The notes under the pieces: model-generated
What the model saw: only the letters and a program-made list of their open reading frames with translations
The model's database searches: none
What the model was told of the DNA's origin: nothing
Made by a program: the position numbers and the translations under genes
Shown here: positions 18,892 to 28,979 of the stretch, piece after piece
How the letters are laid out: the number at the start of each line of letters is the position of its first letter
Position numbering within the stretch: position 1 is the first letter of the stretch
NCBI RefSeq assembly: GCF_022370835.2
Contig: NZ_CP092365.1
Coordinates: 2,108,001-2,172,000, forward strand
Direction of reading: 5' to 3'
Length of the DNA: 64,000 nt
DNA from: Mycolicibacillus parakoreensis
GTDB lineage: Bacteria > Actinomycetota > Actinomycetes > Mycobacteriales > Mycobacteriaceae

Positions 18892-19212
18892 TCAGTCCTT
18901 GGTCAGCCGTTCGGCGTCGGAGTCGCTGAGTTCAGCGGCGCTCGCGGCGGTCTCGGGCTCGATGCGGTCGCGGATCGCCAGCTTCATCCAGGTGGTCACG
19001 ACACCGGGGGCGATCTCCAGGTCGACGTTCTCGTCGGTGATGGCGGTGATGGTGCCCTCCAGTCCCGAGGTGGTGTGCACCCGGTCGCCGATCTGCAACG
19101 ATTCGTGCAGGTCAATGGTGGCCTGCATGGCGCGCTTCTGCCGGCGGGACGCGAAGAACATGAACGCGCCCAACACGACGAATATCGGCAGGAAGATGAC
19201 CAGTTGATCCAT
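18892..19212 (-). CDS. yajC: Sec translocase accessory subunit YajC
   Basis: A 106-residue protein with one N-terminal membrane helix (LVIFLPIFVVLGAFMFFASRRQKRAM) followed by a small beta domain with GDRVHTTSGLEGTITAITDENVDLEIAPG, the YajC signature. It is first in the yajC-secD-secF run, with a 69-bp gap before secD. The M. tuberculosis neighbour gabT is missing upstream and a small secreted-protein gene takes its place. Confidence 0.95.
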   Translation of the reverse strand: MDQLVIFLPIFVVLGAFMFFASRRQKRAMQATIDLHESLQIGDRVHTTSGLEGTITAITDENVDLEIAPGVVTTWMKLAIRDRIEPETAASAAELSDSDAERLTKD

Positions 19213-19377
19213 GGCGGCGACAATCTCTCGGGGTTGCTCTATTTCGACAGGTCACCAGTGTGCCATTAGCACCGGGCTGCGCCCGCGGGGACCGGCCATT
19301 TCCCGCGACCCCCGCGCAGGCGCCGCGGCGACCTCATAAACTGGTGCGCGCACGGTAACCCTTCTTGGAGGCACCCG

Positions 19378-19734
19378 ATGATGCGCTTGCCGAAGTTCCC
19401 CTCGTCTGCCACGCCGATCTCGGCAGCCCTGGCCCCGCTGGCCCTGGCGGTGCTGGCCCCGCTGGGCACGGTGGCGGTGGCCGCCGCACCCCCCGCGGCC
19501 ACGGCGCCGATGAACTGCGCCCCCGGCGAATGGTGGGACCCCACCGCCAACGTCTGCCGGCCCCTCGGTGTCGGCCCGCAGCCGATGGACTGCGCCGCCG
19601 GCGAATGGTGGGACCCCACCGCCAACGTCTGTCGGCCCCTCGGTGTCGGTCCGCAGCCGCTGAACTGCGACAACGGCTGGTGGTGGGACCCGACGATCAA
19701 CGAGTGCGCCCCGCCGGTGGCACCGCCGAACTGA
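19378..19734 (+). CDS. Small secreted WWDP-repeat, Cys-rich protein
   Basis: A 118-residue protein. A signal peptide (residues about 10-37, Ala/Leu-rich, probable cleavage after VAVAAA) is followed by three 25-residue repeats with the pattern Cys-x3-Gly-(E/W)-W-W-D-P-T-x-N-x-Cys. Each has one Cys pair and is separated by PLGVGPQP. The first two repeats are almost identical in DNA. The pattern suggests small disulphide-closed aromatic loops that could bind carbohydrate or the cell envelope, but no family with known function is recognised. The start at 19378 follows TTGGAGG. Function unknown. Confidence 0.8.
   Translation: MMRLPKFPSSATPISAALAPLALAVLAPLGTVAVAAAPPAATAPMNCAPGEWWDPTANVCRPLGVGPQPMDCAAGEWWDPTANVCRPLGVGPQPLNCDNGWWWDPTINECAPPVAPPN
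19510..19734. repeat. Three 75-bp tandem repeats in a secreted-protein gene
   Basis: Units begin near 19510, 19585 and 19660. Units 1 and 2 differ at only a few positions and unit 3 is more diverged and lacks the trailing linker. The low divergence of the first two implies a fairly recent in-frame duplication. Confidence 0.85.
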
Positions 19735-19907
19735 CCCCGACGCGCCGCGCAGTGACCCGCCCCGCGGCGCTCGCACGCGGTGGTCGAATTCACAGCGGCC
19801 GGCGCGACTGCGCCGTTTCCAAATTAACTTAGTTTTGCTAACGTAGTTTCTGTTGGGCGCAGCGCAGAGCCCACCTACTTGTTCTTTGATTACGTTGAGG
19901 TTCGCTT
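19735..19907 (+). promoter_or_regulatory. AT-rich leader and probable promoter of car
   Basis: The stretch 19818-19852 is unusually AT-rich for this genome and contains TAACTT and TAACGT, both fitting a TANNNT -10 box. GAGG at about 19898 is the ribosome site for the car ATG. No operator can be named, and no gene is present in this gap. Confidence 0.4.
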
Positions 19908-22900
19908 ATGTCTGTTGCTATGTCTGTTGATGCCCGCGACGAGGAGCAACACCGTCGCGTCTCTGCCCTGGCCGCCGCCGACCCGCAGTTCGCTGCCGCG
20001 CAGCCGTCACCGGCGGTCGCCGCCGCCGTCGACGAGCCGGGCCTGACGCTGGCACAGACCATGCAGACCGTGCTCGATGGCTATGCCGATCGCCCCGCGC
20101 TCGGGCAGCGCAAGGTCGAGTTCGTCACCGATGCGGCCGGGCGCACCGGCGTCGCCTTGCTGCCGGAATTCGAGACCATCACCTATCGCGAGCTCTCCGA
20201 CCGGGCCGCGGCGGTGGCCGCGGCCTGGCACGCCGCGTCGGTGCGGCCCGGCGACCGGGTCGCGGTGCTGGGATTCACCAGCGTCGACTACACCGTCATC
20301 GACATCGCTCTGGCCCTGATGGGTGCGGTCTCGGTGCCGCTGCAAACCAGCGCCGCACCGGCCCAGTTGACCCCGATCGTCGCCGAGACGGCGCCGGCGG
20401 TGGTGGCCGCCAGCGTCGCCAACCTCGCCGACGCGGTCGCCCTGGTCCACGACGCGCCCAGCGTGACCCGGCTGGTGGTCTTCGACTACCTCGACCGGGT
20501 CGACGAACACCGTGAGGCCCTGCAGACCGCGCGCGCCGAACTGGCCGACACCGCTGTGGCGGTCGAGGCCCTCGGCGACATCGCCGAGCGCGGCGCAGCC
20601 CTGCCGCCGGCGCCGGCCTCCCCCGCCGACGACTCCGACGAGTCGTTGGCGCTGCTGATCTACACCTCCGGGTCCACCGGCGCCCCCAAGGGCGCGATGT
20701 ACCCGGCGCGCAACGCCGCCAAGATGTGGCGGCGGTCCAGCAAGGACTGGTTCGGCCCGAGCGCGGCGTCGATCACGCTGAACTTCATGCCGATGAGCCA
20801 CGTGATGGGCCGCGGCATCCTCTACGGCACCCTGGCCAACGGCGGCACCGCCTACTTCGCCGCCCGCAGCGACCTGTCCACCTTCCTGGAGGACCTGGCG
20901 CTGGTGCGGCCCACCGAGTTGAACTTCGTGCCCCGCATCTGGGAGATGCTCTACCAGGAGTACCAGTCCGAGGTCGACCGCACGCTGGCCGCCGGCGACC
21001 GCGAGCGCGCCGAGGTCGAACAGCAGGTGCTGGCCGCGCAGCGGCAGGACCAGCTGGGCGGGCGGTTCATCTTCGTGATGACCGGCTCGGCTCCGATCTC
21101 CGACGAGCTCAAGGCGTGGGTGTCGGACCTGGTCGAACAGCCGGTGCTCAACGGCTACGGATCGACCGAGGCCGGCATGGTCACCTTCGACGGCGAGATC
21201 CAGCGTCCGCCGGTGCTCGACTACAAGCTGGTCGACGTTCCCGACCTGGGCTACTTCGCCACCGATCACCCGTTCCCGCGCGGCGAGCTGCTGCTCAAGA
21301 CCGACAACATGTTCCCCGGCTACTACAAGCGCCCGGAGGTCACCGCCGAGGTGTTCGACGCCGACGGCTTCTACCGCACCGGCGACGTGGTCGCCGAGGT
21401 CGGCACGGACCAGCTGGTCTACGTCGACCGCCGCAACAACGTGCTCAAACTGGCCCAGGGCGAGTTCGTGACCGTCGCCAAACTGGAGGCGGTCTTCGGC
21501 AACAGCCCGCTGGTGCGCCAGATCTACATCTACGGCAACAGCGCCCAGCCCTATCTGCTGGCGGTGGTGGTGCCCACCGCGGAGGCGCTCGAGGCCCACA
21601 CCGTCGACGAACTCAAGCCGCTGATCGCCGCATCGCTGCAGGAGGTGGCGCGCGAGACCGGCCTGCAGTCCTACGAGGTGCCGCGGGACTTCCTCATCGA
21701 GACCACCCCGTTCACCCTGGAGAACGGTCTGCTGACCGGGATCCGCAAGCTGGCGTGGCCCAAGCTCAAGGCGCACTACGGAGAACGGCTCGAGGCGCTC
21801 TACGCCGAGCTGGCCGACAGCCAGGCCAACGAGCTCAACGAGCTGCGCCGGCACGGTGCCGACGCACCGGTGTTGCAGACCGTGGGGCGCGCGGCCGCGG
21901 CGCTGCTCGGTGCAGCCAGCGCCGACATCTCCCCCGAGGCACACTTCACCGACCTGGGCGGGGACTCGCTGTCGGCGTTGACCTTCGCCAACCTGCTGCA
22001 CGAGATCTACGACATCGACGTGCCGGTCGGGGTGATCGTCAGCCCGGCCACACATCTGGCCGACCTCGCCGCCTACATCGAGACCGAGCGGCAGGGCTCT
22101 CGGCGGCCCACCTTCGCCTCGGTGCACGGCCGCGACGCGATCGAGGTCGCCGCCGCGGACCTGACCTTGGACAAGTTCCTCGACGAGACCACCCTGGCCG
22201 GCGCACCGCACCTGCCCGGGCCCGCCGAGCGGGTGCGCACGGTGCTGCTGACCGGTGCCACCGGCTTCCTGGGCCGCTACCTGGCGCTGCAGTGGCTCGA
22301 GAGGCTGCAACCGGTCGGCGGCACGCTGATCTGTGTGGTGCGGGCCAAGTCCGACCGGGAGGCGCGGGAGCGCCTGGACGCCACGTTCGACAGCGGTGAC
22401 CCGACGTTATGGGCGCGCTACCGTGAGCTGGCCGCCGACCATCTGCAGGTGCTGGCCGGCGACAAGGGCGAGGCGAACCTCGGCCTGCCGGAGGCGACCT
22501 GGCAGCACCTCGCGGACACCGTCGACGTCATCGTCGACCCGGCCGCCCTGGTCAACCACGTGCTGCCCTACAGCCAGTTGTTCGGGCCGAACGCGGCCGG
22601 CACCGCGGAGCTGCTACGGCTGGCGTTGACCGGAAAGCAGAAGCCCTACACCTACGTCTCGACGATCGGGGTCGGCGACCAGATCCGCCCGGGCGAATTC
22701 ACCGAGGACGCCGACGTGCGGGTGATGAGCCCGGTGCGCGCGATCAACGACGGCTACGCCAACGGCTACGGCAACTCCAAATGGGCCGGCGAGGTGCTGC
22801 TGCGCGAGGCGAACGACCTGTGCGGGTTGCCGGTCGCGGTGTTCCGCTGCGACATGATCCTGGCCGACACCAGCTACGCCGGTCAGCTCAACCTGCCCGA

Positions 22901-23429
22901 CATGTTCACCCGCACCATGTTCTCGCTGGTGGCCAGCGGGGTCGCGCCGGGTTCGTTCTACGAGCTCGACGCCGAGGGCAACCGGCAGCGCGCCCACTAC
23001 GACGGGCTGCCGGTGGAGTTCATCGCCGAGGCGATCACCACGCTGGGCGCCGGCCCCGACGCGGGCGGCTTCGCCACCTACCACGTGATGAACCCCTACG
23101 ACGACGGTCTGGGCATGGACGAGTTCGTCGACTGGCTCATCGAGGCGGGCTACCCGATCACCCGGATCGCCGAGTACGGTGCGTGGCTGGAGCGCTTCGA
23201 GACCAGCCTGCGGGCGCTGCCCGAGCGGCAACGCAACGCCTCGCTGCTGCCCCTGCTGCACAACTACCAGAAGCCGGAGCCGCCGATCCGCGGGTCGATC
23301 GCCCCGACCGACCGGTTCCGTGCGGCGGTGCAGGAGGCCAAGATCGGCCCCGACAAGGACATCCCGCATGTCTCTTCGGCGGTCATCGTCAAATACATCA
23401 CCGATCTGGAGCTGCTCGGGCTGCTTTGA
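19908..23429 (+). CDS. car: Carboxylic acid reductase (A-T-R three-domain enzyme)
   Basis: A 1173-residue enzyme, full length for mycobacterial and Nocardia CARs. The adenylation domain has [14 protein letters not shown] near residue 251 and [14 protein letters not shown]. The carrier domain has [10 protein letters not shown], whose Ser (about 687) takes phosphopantetheine. The reductase domain has [11 protein letters not shown] (about 782) for NADPH and YxxxK in NGYGNSKW (about 952-956). It reduces carboxylic acids to aldehydes with ATP and NADPH; a phosphopantetheinyl transferase must be supplied from elsewhere. It occupies the fadD9 position of M. tuberculosis. An in-frame ATG 12 nt downstream is an alternative start. 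Confidence 0.97.
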   Translation: MSVAMSVDARDEEQHRRVSALAAADPQFAAAQPSPAVAAAVDEPGLTLAQTMQTVLDGYADRPALGQRKVEFVTDAAGRTGVALLPEFETITYRELSDRAAAVAAAWHAASVRPGDRVAVLGFTSVDYTVIDIALALMGAVSVPLQTSAAPAQLTPIVAETAPAVVAASVANLADAVALVHDAPSVTRLVVFDYLDRVDEHREALQTARAELADTAVAVEALGDIAERGAALPPAPASPADDSDESLALLIYTSGSTGAPKGAMYPARNAAKMWRRSSKDWFGPSAASITLNFMPMSHVMGRGILYGTLANGGTAYFAARSDLSTFLEDLALVRPTELNFVPRIWEMLYQEYQSEVDRTLAAGDRERAEVEQQVLAAQRQDQLGGRFIFVMTGSAPISDELKAWVSDLVEQPVLNGYGSTEAGMVTFDGEIQRPPVLDYKLVDVPDLGYFATDHPFPRGELLLKTDNMFPGYYKRPEVTAEVFDADGFYRTGDVVAEVGTDQLVYVDRRNNVLKLAQGEFVTVAKLEAVFGNSPLVRQIYIYGNSAQPYLLAVVVPTAEALEAHTVDELKPLIAASLQEVARETGLQSYEVPRDFLIETTPFTLENGLLTGIRKLAWPKLKAHYGERLEALYAELADSQANELNELRRHGADAPVLQTVGRAAAALLGAASADISPEAHFTDLGGDSLSALTFANLLHEIYDIDVPVGVIVSPATHLADLAAYIETERQGSRRPTFASVHGRDAIEVAAADLTLDKFLDETTLAGAPHLPGPAERVRTVLLTGATGFLGRYLALQWLERLQPVGGTLICVVRAKSDREARERLDATFDSGDPTLWARYRELAADHLQVLAGDKGEANLGLPEATWQHLADTVDVIVDPAALVNHVLPYSQLFGPNAAGTAELLRLALTGKQKPYTYVSTIGVGDQIRPGEFTEDADVRVMSPVRAINDGYANGYGNSKWAGEVLLREANDLCGLPVAVFRCDMILADTSYAGQLNLPDMFTRTMFSLVASGVAPGSFYELDAEGNRQRAHYDGLPVEFIAEAITTLGAGPDAGGFATYHVMNPYDDGLGMDEFVDWLIEAGYPITRIAEYGAWLERFETSLRALPERQRNASLLPLLHNYQKPEPPIRGSIAPTDRFRAAVQEAKIGPDKDIPHVSSAVIVKYITDLELLGLL

Positions 23430-23451
23430 GCCCCTCACGAATCCACACGGA

Positions 23452-23491
23452 CCCACGCGCCCCGATTCAACGACCGATCGGGGCGCGTGGG
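23452..23491 (+). terminator. Strong hairpin terminator after car
   Basis: A perfect 15-bp GC-rich stem (arms 23452-23466 and 23477-23491) with a 10-nt loop lies 22 bp after the car stop. No U tract follows, as is common for mycobacterial terminators. The rest of 23430-23654, up to the convergent ruvB end, shows no gene. Confidence 0.75.
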
Positions 23492-23654
23492 CCTGGTGGT
23501 GCGGGACGGGCGCCGCGATCCGGGCCCGCGGGCGCTCCTCGGCGGGGTCGCTGCTGAAATCGACACCGATCCGGCGTTTTCGCCCGCATTTTGCGGCCTC
23601 TGTGTCCACCAACGCGTCGATTTCAGCAGCCATCGGGCCGGTTTGAGCGTGTGT

Positions 23655-24698
23655 CTACTCGAACAACCCCTGCTGACCCGCCCCGGCCGGCTGCGCCAGG
23701 CCCAGATGCGTCCACGCCGCCGGCGTGGCGACCCGGCCGCGGGGGGTGCGGGCGATCATGCCGGCGCGCACCAGAAACGGCTCACAGACCTCCTCGACGG
23801 TGGCCGCCTCCTCCCCCACCGCGACCGCCAGCGTCGACACCCCCACCGGCCCCCCGCCGAAGCTGCGCGTCAGCGCCGACAGCACCGCACGGTCGAGGCG
23901 GTCGAGGCCGAGTTCGTCGACGTCGTAGACCTCCAGGGCCGCCTGGGCGACGCCGCGGGTGATCACCCCGTCGGCACGCACCTCGGCGTAGTCGCGCACC
24001 CGGCGCAGCAGCCGGTTGGCGATCCGCGGGGTGCCGCGTGAACGCCGCGCGATCTCCGCACCGGCCTCGGTGCCCAACTCGATACCCAAAATCCCCGCCG
24101 AGCGGGCCAGTACCCTTTCCAGCTCCGCCGGCTCGTAGAAGTCCATGTGGGCGGTGAAGCCGAACCGGTCGCGCAACGGACCCGTGAGCGCCCCCGACCG
24201 GGTGGTCGCCCCGACCAGCGTGAACGGGGCCACCTCCAGCGGAATCGATGTCGCCCCGGGGCCCTTGCCGACCACCACATCGACGCGGAAGTCCTCCATC
24301 GCCAGATACAGCATCTCCTCGGCGGGCCGGGCGATGCGGTGGATCTCGTCGATGAACAGCACATCGTGTTCGACCAGATTGGACAGCATCGCGGCGAGAT
24401 CCCCCGCGCGTTCGAGCGCCGGGCCGGAGGTCACCCGCAGCGAGGAGCCCAGTTCGGCGGCGATGATCATCGCCAGCGAGGTTTTGCCCAGGCCAGGCGG
24501 ACCGGATAACAGGATGTGATCCGGTGTGCCGCCGCGGTTTTTGGCTCCCTCGATGACCAGCTGCAGTTGCTCACGCACCCGCGGCTGGCCGATGAACTCC
24601 CCCAGCGAGCGGGGCCGCAGACCGGCGTCGACGTCGCCTTCCCCGACGGTCAGCGCCGGGGAGACGTCGCGCTCCTCGGGGTCGGTGGGCTCGGTCAT
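23655..24698 (-). CDS. ruvB: Holliday junction helicase RuvB
   Basis: A 347-residue AAA+ motor. [12 protein letters not shown] opens the protein, [11 protein letters not shown] is Walker A, LFIDEIHR Walker [19 protein letters not shown] the sensor/arginine-finger region and [15 protein letters not shown] the winged-helix lead. The ATG at 24698 overlaps the ruvA stop by 4 nt; the frame is open upstream but homology starts here. Drives branch migration with RuvA. Confidence 0.98.
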   Translation of the reverse strand: MTEPTDPEERDVSPALTVGEGDVDAGLRPRSLGEFIGQPRVREQLQLVIEGAKNRGGTPDHILLSGPPGLGKTSLAMIIAAELGSSLRVTSGPALERAGDLAAMLSNLVEHDVLFIDEIHRIARPAEEMLYLAMEDFRVDVVVGKGPGATSIPLEVAPFTLVGATTRSGALTGPLRDRFGFTAHMDFYEPAELERVLARSAGILGIELGTEAGAEIARRSRGTPRIANRLLRRVRDYAEVRADGVITRGVAQAALEVYDVDELGLDRLDRAVLSALTRSFGGGPVGVSTLAVAVGEEAATVEEVCEPFLVRAGMIARTPRGRVATPAAWTHLGLAQPAGAGQQGLFE

Positions 24699-25297
24699 TT
24701 CTTCCCCAACAGCGACAGCGCGGCGCGCAGCGCACTGGAGGTGGTGACGGCCTCGGGATCGTCGCGCCAACCGGCCAACACCCGGTCGGTGGCGCCCTCC
24801 GCCTGTTTGGCCGCGAAACCCAGGCCGACAAGGGCTTCCACCACCGGGGCGCGCACGGTGTGCGCATCCGCGGCGGCGGGCTCCCCGGAGCTGGGTACGG
24901 CGCCGACCTTGTCGCGCAACTCCAGCACCATCCGTTCGGCGCTGCGTTTTCCGACCCCGGGAACCCGGGTCAACGCGGCGATGTCTCCGTCGGCCAAGGC
25001 TTGGCGCAGCGCCGCCGCGTCGTGCACCGCCAGGGTGGCCAGCGCGATCTTCGGTCCGATCCCCGACACCGACAGCAGGGTGACGAACAGGTCGCGGTGT
25101 TCGAGGTCGGGGAACCCATAGAGGGTCTGGGAGTCCTCCCGCACGATCAGCGCGGTGACCAGGCGGGCCTCGGCACCGCGGCGCAGCGTCGACAGCGTCG
25201 CCGGGGTGGCGTTGACCTGGTAGCCGACCCCGGCGGCCTCGATGACCGCGTGGTCCAGCGCGATCTGGAGCACCTCGCCGCGCACCGAGGCGATCAT
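24695..25297 (-). CDS. ruvA: Holliday junction-binding protein RuvA
   Basis: A 200-residue protein: an OB-fold N-terminus ([28 protein letters not shown]), paired helix-hairpin-helix motifs ([16 protein letters not shown] and [19 protein letters not shown]) and a C-terminal RuvB-binding domain ([21 protein letters not shown]). Overlaps ruvC by 4 nt and ruvB by 4 nt. Confidence 0.98.
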   Translation of the reverse strand: MIASVRGEVLQIALDHAVIEAAGVGYQVNATPATLSTLRRGAEARLVTALIVREDSQTLYGFPDLEHRDLFVTLLSVSGIGPKIALATLAVHDAAALRQALADGDIAALTRVPGVGKRSAERMVLELRDKVGAVPSSGEPAAADAHTVRAPVVEALVGLGFAAKQAEGATDRVLAGWRDDPEAVTTSSALRAALSLLGKK

Positions 25298-25860
25298 GCC
25301 CGCGCCGCCTTCAACCGGGCCTGATACTTCTTGCGCTGCTCGGCGGCCAATGCCTCGGCCGCGGCCATCCGGGCGATCATCGGGGCACGCCAGCAGTGGC
25401 AGATCGCCAACGCCAGGGCGTCGGCCGCGTCGGCCGGGGTGGGCTTCTGCTGGAGCTGCAGGATTCGGGTCACCATCGCGGTGACCTGCGCCTTATCGGC
25501 ACGACCGTTGCCGGTGACCGCGGCCTTCACCTCGCTGGGCGTATGGAAGTGCACGTCGACGCCGCGGCGGGCCGCCGCCAGCGCGATCACCCCGGCGGCC
25601 TGGGCGGTGCCCATCGCGGTGTTGGCGTTGGCGTTGGCGAACACCCGCTCCACCGCGACCACGTCGGGGTGATGGGTGTCGAGCCAGTGGTCGACGGCGT
25701 CGCTGATGGCCAGCAGGCGCCGGTGCACCGGCTCGGCCGCGGGCGTGCGCACCACGTCGACGTCGAGGGCGATGACCGCCCGGCCCTGGCCGCCCTCGAC
25801 GACCGACAGACCGCAGCGGGTCAACCCGGGGTCGACGCCCATCACCCGTACCGCACGCAT
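25294..25860 (-). CDS. ruvC: Holliday junction resolvase RuvC
   Basis: A 188-residue RNase H-fold endonuclease. The metal-binding acidic residues are Asp in [10 protein letters not shown], Glu in VAVERVF, and the Asp pair in [14 protein letters not shown]. The ATG at 25860 gives [12 protein letters not shown]; the GTG at 25845 would give the form seen in M. tuberculosis, so the first five residues are uncertain. First gene of ruvC-ruvA-ruvB. Confidence 0.97.
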   Translation of the reverse strand: MRAVRVMGVDPGLTRCGLSVVEGGQGRAVIALDVDVVRTPAAEPVHRRLLAISDAVDHWLDTHHPDVVAVERVFANANANTAMGTAQAAGVIALAAARRGVDVHFHTPSEVKAAVTGNGRADKAQVTAMVTRILQLQQKPTPADAADALALAICHCWRAPMIARMAAAEALAAEQRKKYQARLKAARA

Positions 25861-25920
25861 GTTCGATACCCTAGCGCCCGGGCCCGACCGGGTGCGGTAG
25901 CGACATGCCCCGGTGGAGCG

Positions 25921-26313
25921 TCAGCCGCCGTCCTGCTCGCGGGCCTGACGCTCCTGGTAGTTGTGCACCAGCTCGCGGAAGTGGATCCGCTGGTAGCGCG
26001 GCCGGGGCTGGATCCCCCAGTCGTCGCGCGCGGTGTCTGTGCCCGCCGCGCCTTCGGGCGGGCCGAGCGCCGGGTAGGGGTACTCGCACTCCAATGTGTC
26101 GTCGGAGTACTGCACCTTGAGCAGCTCGCTGCAGATCTGGGTGAAGCTGAGCGTGGGCCAGCCGTAGTAGATCGCCATGAACGGCAGCGTGAAGGCGCCC
26201 TCGATGACCAGCGCGACCAGGCAGACCAACACCGCGCGTTTGACCCAGGTGTGCATCCGCGCGTAGTAGGGGGTGGTCCCCGGCGGCAGGTCAGGCGTGG
26301 ACTGGATGGTCAC
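25921..26313 (-). CDS. Single-span membrane protein of unknown function
   Basis: A 130-residue protein with one clear membrane helix at about 26-50 ([25 protein letters not shown]). It is followed by a segment with two Cys (ICSEL and LECEYPYP) and a hydrophilic C-terminal tail. GTG start with AAGGAG 7 nt upstream. It is last in the minus-strand run that contains the CbbQ-type ATPase and NorD-type protein, 12 bp after a copied fragment of the polytopic membrane protein gene. No family recognised. It may be a subunit or stabiliser of the membrane protein made by this cluster. Confidence 0.65.
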   Translation of the reverse strand: MTIQSTPDLPPGTTPYYARMHTWVKRAVLVCLVALVIEGAFTLPFMAIYYGWPTLSFTQICSELLKVQYSDDTLECEYPYPALGPPEGAAGTDTARDDWGIQPRPRYQRIHFRELVHNYQERQAREQDGG

Positions 26314-26325
26314 GGTCAGTCTCCT

Positions 26326-26440
26326 TCAGTCGGAAAAGATTTCCCGGTTGACGGTGTGCAGGTACGGGATCGCCAGAAACGGGGTGACGGAGAAGATGTC
26401 GTAGAGCCACCAGCCGATCACCGGGAACACCTTCTTGTCG
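26326..26440 (-). pseudogene. Copied 3' fragment of the polytopic membrane protein gene
   Basis: The segment encodes VFPVIGWWLYDIFSVTPFLAIPYLHTVNREIFSD and its stop codon, the last 34 codons of the gene at 29754-30449. The DNA at 26326-26431 matches 29754-29859 at 103 of 106 positions. Upstream similarity stops abruptly at 26432 and an in-frame stop follows some 60 nt further. It could be the relic of a second full copy or of gene conversion. A short translated membrane peptide starting at a GTG is possible but has no good ribosome site. Confidence 0.75.
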
Positions 26441-26505
26441 GCATGACGTTGCGAGGAGTGAATCCCGTTGAGGGTCCTCAAGACTCACCGGTTCGGCGCT
26501 CAGAA

Positions 26506-26631
26506 TCACAGATCCCACCAGCCGCGCGCGAAGGACATGTACAGCTGGATGAGGAACATCGCCAGCAAAAAGCCGTACACGAACACCTGCATCGCGATCA
26601 GCGCCCGTTTGCGTTTGCGTTCGTTCTCCAC
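26506..26631 (-). CDS. 41-residue single-span membrane peptide
   Basis: A very short gene: a basic N-terminus (VENERKRKRALIA) then one hydrophobic helix (MQVFVYGFLLAMFLIQLYMSF) and the end ARGWWDL. The GTG at 26631 has AGGAAGGGG about 9 nt upstream and lies 16 bp after the CbbQ-type ATPase stop. The positive-inside rule predicts a cytoplasmic N-terminus. It is probably an authentic small protein, given its ribosome site, hydrophobic pattern and position. Function unknown. Confidence 0.6.
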   Translation of the reverse strand: MENERKRKRALIAMQVFVYGFLLAMFLIQLYMSFARGWWDL

Positions 26632-26647
26632 CGGAGTCGACCCCTTC

Positions 26648-27424
26648 CTACCGCAGACTGGCCGCGGCGACTTCACGGAGCCCGTCGGTGACAGCTCCGT
26701 CGGTGGACAGCGGCGCCAGGATGCACGCCTCGGCGGCCTCGGATTCGGTTGCACCAGCAGTGATCAGCCCGGCTGCGGTGACCAGCACCCGGGTGGACGG
26801 CGGCTCGAAGTGAAACGCTTCGTCGGCGGTGCGGATCGCGGTCGCGCAGTCGACCAGGCGCCGGGCCGTCGCCGCCTCGATCCCGGTCTCGGCGACGATG
26901 ACCCCGGCCTCCCGGTCCGGTGGCAGGTAGGTCATCGGCAGCGTGACGAACCGTTGCCGAAACGACGGTTTGAGCTCCTTGAGCGAGCTGCGATACGCGG
27001 GGTTGTAGGAACACACCAGCATGAAGGTCGCCGGCGCATTCACCACCTCCCCGGCCCGGTCCAGATACAGCGCCCGGCGATGGTCGGTCAGCGAGTGCAG
27101 CACCGCCAGCGAGTCGTGGCGGGCCTCGACCACCTCGTCGAGGTAGCAGATGGCGCCGGTCTTGACCGCCCGGGTCAGCGGCCCGTCGGTCCACACCACG
27201 TCACCGCCGGTCACCATGAACCGGCCGACGAGGTCGGAGCTGGTCAGATCGTCGTGGCAGCTGATGGTGACCACCGGGCGGTCGAGCAACACCCCCATGT
27301 GCTCCACCAGGCGGGTTTTGCCGCAGCCGGTGGGCCCGGTGAGCATGACCGGCAGCCGGCGTCGGTATGCCTGCTCGAACAGCCGGATCTCGCTGCCGTT
27401 GGCGTAGTAGGTGTCGGTGCTCAT
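26648..27424 (-). CDS. CbbQ/NirQ/NorQ-type MoxR AAA+ ATPase
   Basis: A 258-residue AAA+ ATPase. Walker A is GPTGCGKT (30-37), Walker B is ICYLDEV (92-98), VCSYNPAY is sensor 1 and FRQRFVTL supplies the arginine finger. Family members act with VWA proteins to insert metals into, or remodel, enzyme complexes: NorQ/NorD for nitric oxide reductase and CbbQ/CbbO for Rubisco. The VWA partner lies 16 bp upstream. No nitric oxide reductase or Rubisco gene is present in the window, so the client is probably a membrane protein of this cluster. Confidence 0.9.
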   Translation of the reverse strand: MSTDTYYANGSEIRLFEQAYRRRLPVMLTGPTGCGKTRLVEHMGVLLDRPVVTISCHDDLTSSDLVGRFMVTGGDVVWTDGPLTRAVKTGAICYLDEVVEARHDSLAVLHSLTDHRRALYLDRAGEVVNAPATFMLVCSYNPAYRSSLKELKPSFRQRFVTLPMTYLPPDREAGVIVAETGIEAATARRLVDCATAIRTADEAFHFEPPSTRVLVTAAGLITAGATESEAAEACILAPLSTDGAVTDGLREVAAASLR

Positions 27425-27440
27425 GGCGTTCTCCGATCGG

Positions 27441-28973
27441 TCAGGCGAGGACGAGTTCGCGATGGACGTGGGCGAGCACCCGGGGCAGGTCCTGCACCTG
27501 TCGGATGCGTTGGGAGCGGCGGGCACCGAACACCTCCGGCAGCGGGTCGACCCGGGTCGGACCGACACCGACGTAGTAGACCGACACCCCAGCGTCGTTC
27601 GCCTCGGACACCGCGTGCGCAGTGTCGGCCCAGGCGTAACGGCCCTCGTAGCCTTCGTCGGAGATCAGGCCGTCGCCGATCACCAGCAGCAGCCGCCGTT
27701 CGCAGGGCTGCGCCAACAGGCGACTGGTCAGGTGACGCAGCGGGGCGCCGAGCCGGGTGTAGCCGCCGGTCACCAGGCCCTGCGCGCCCGGGGGCACGAA
27801 CCGGCGCTCGGTGAAGTCCTTCAGGCAGGTGACCTCGACCCGGTGGCGGGTGTTGCCGGTGAACACGAAGATCCCGTGGCGCTCCCGGGCCTGGGTCATC
27901 GCGCGCGACAGGGCGTCGGCGCAGGCCAACTCCAGCCGGAACACCCGCCCGCCGTGCACCCCCAGCGACGAGCTGCCGTCGAGCAGCAGTGCGGTGGCCA
28001 CGTCCCGGTCGCTGGGTGTCAGATCCCGGAACACCCGGGGTTGGGCGGCGCGCCCGGTCATCACGTCGATGTGGTACCGGACGTATTGGTCGACGTCGAG
28101 GTCGGCGCCGTCCTCCCTGCCGCTGGTCATGGTCCGGCGAGTGTGCTCCTCGAACCACTTGCGCAGGTCCGCGGAAAGCGGCGCGCCCCCGCCGGCCCCG
28201 GCGCCCCGCGCCCTCTCCACCACCGCGACGTGGTCCGGCAGGAACCGCTGGGTCCAGGCGTTCCACTCCGGGTACGGGATCCCGGGGCGTTGATCCGGGC
28301 CGACCTCGAGGTCGTCGTCCTCCGGCCTGCTCGGCGGGGGCAGGTTCGGGTTGCGCACCCCGCCGTCGCCGCCGACCGGCACCGAATACGGGCGGGGCCG
28401 ACGCCGCTCGGCACTGGTCCACGGCAGCCGCCCCAGGCTGCGCCGCAGTTTCTCGGTCAGCGTCTGCGGTGCGGTGTGCGCGGCGGGCAGCCTTCCCACC
28501 AGCGCGGGGACCGCCAGCGGCGCGGCGCTGTCGGCCAGGGCGAACGCCGCGTCGAGCATCGCCTCGGCCTCGGTGTCGGGGTCGGCGAGCGCCAGGTCGG
28601 GCAGCGCCCGGCGCAGTTCGGGAAGCAGTCCGGGCCAGTGTTCCGCGACCCAGCCGGCCGCGACCGCCGCTTCGATGAGGGCCAGCGCCCGCAGCTCGCG
28701 GGCGCTCAAGGGGTGCAGCCGGTAGCCGGCCAAGCGCTCCTTGGACGGCGCGCACTGCAGGGCGACACCGCAGGTCATGGTGCGCCGGGTCCACTGCGGG
28801 CCCACCGCCGGGTGGGGCACGAGCACCAGGCGCATCGCGGTGTTGAGCCCGAAGGCGCGCTTCGCGCCGGTCACCAGGCGGGCGCCGTCGCGGCGGTGAG
28901 CGCTGAGCGCGACCGCGGTCAGTGCGTAGCTGCGTTCGAGTGCGCCGGCGTGCGCGTCACACGGTTGAGTCAT
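27441..28973 (-). CDS. NorD/CbbO-type VWA-domain protein
   Basis: A 510-residue protein with an intact MIDAS in its C-terminal von Willebrand A domain: DGSSS near residue 333, Thr in GGYTRLG and Asp in IGDG. The N-terminal 250 residues are helical and Arg/Ala-rich, as in NorD. It pairs with the ATPase encoded next. The MIDAS binds a divalent ion used to engage the client. It starts 6 bp after the 34-residue peptide gene and is tightly coupled to it. Confidence 0.88.
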   Translation of the reverse strand: MTQPCDAHAGALERSYALTAVALSAHRRDGARLVTGAKRAFGLNTAMRLVLVPHPAVGPQWTRRTMTCGVALQCAPSKERLAGYRLHPLSARELRALALIEAAVAAGWVAEHWPGLLPELRRALPDLALADPDTEAEAMLDAAFALADSAAPLAVPALVGRLPAAHTAPQTLTEKLRRSLGRLPWTSAERRRPRPYSVPVGGDGGVRNPNLPPPSRPEDDDLEVGPDQRPGIPYPEWNAWTQRFLPDHVAVVERARGAGAGGGAPLSADLRKWFEEHTRRTMTSGREDGADLDVDQYVRYHIDVMTGRAAQPRVFRDLTPSDRDVATALLLDGSSSLGVHGGRVFRLELACADALSRAMTQARERHGIFVFTGNTRHRVEVTCLKDFTERRFVPPGAQGLVTGGYTRLGAPLRHLTSRLLAQPCERRLLLVIGDGLISDEGYEGRYAWADTAHAVSEANDAGVSVYYVGVGPTRVDPLPEVFGARRSQRIRQVQDLPRVLAHVHRELVLA

Positions 28974-28979
28974 GCCGGT

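Noticed and set aside
20007..22310. 767-codon minus-strand open frame inside car
   Set aside because: Antisense to the well-conserved adenylation and carrier domains of the reductase; composition is typical of a GC-driven shadow frame.
26432..26505. Possible insertion-sequence end next to the copied fragment
   Set aside because: The abrupt loss of similarity and a short inverted GAGG/CCTC suggested a mobile element scar, but no terminal repeats, target duplication or transposase remnant could be shown.
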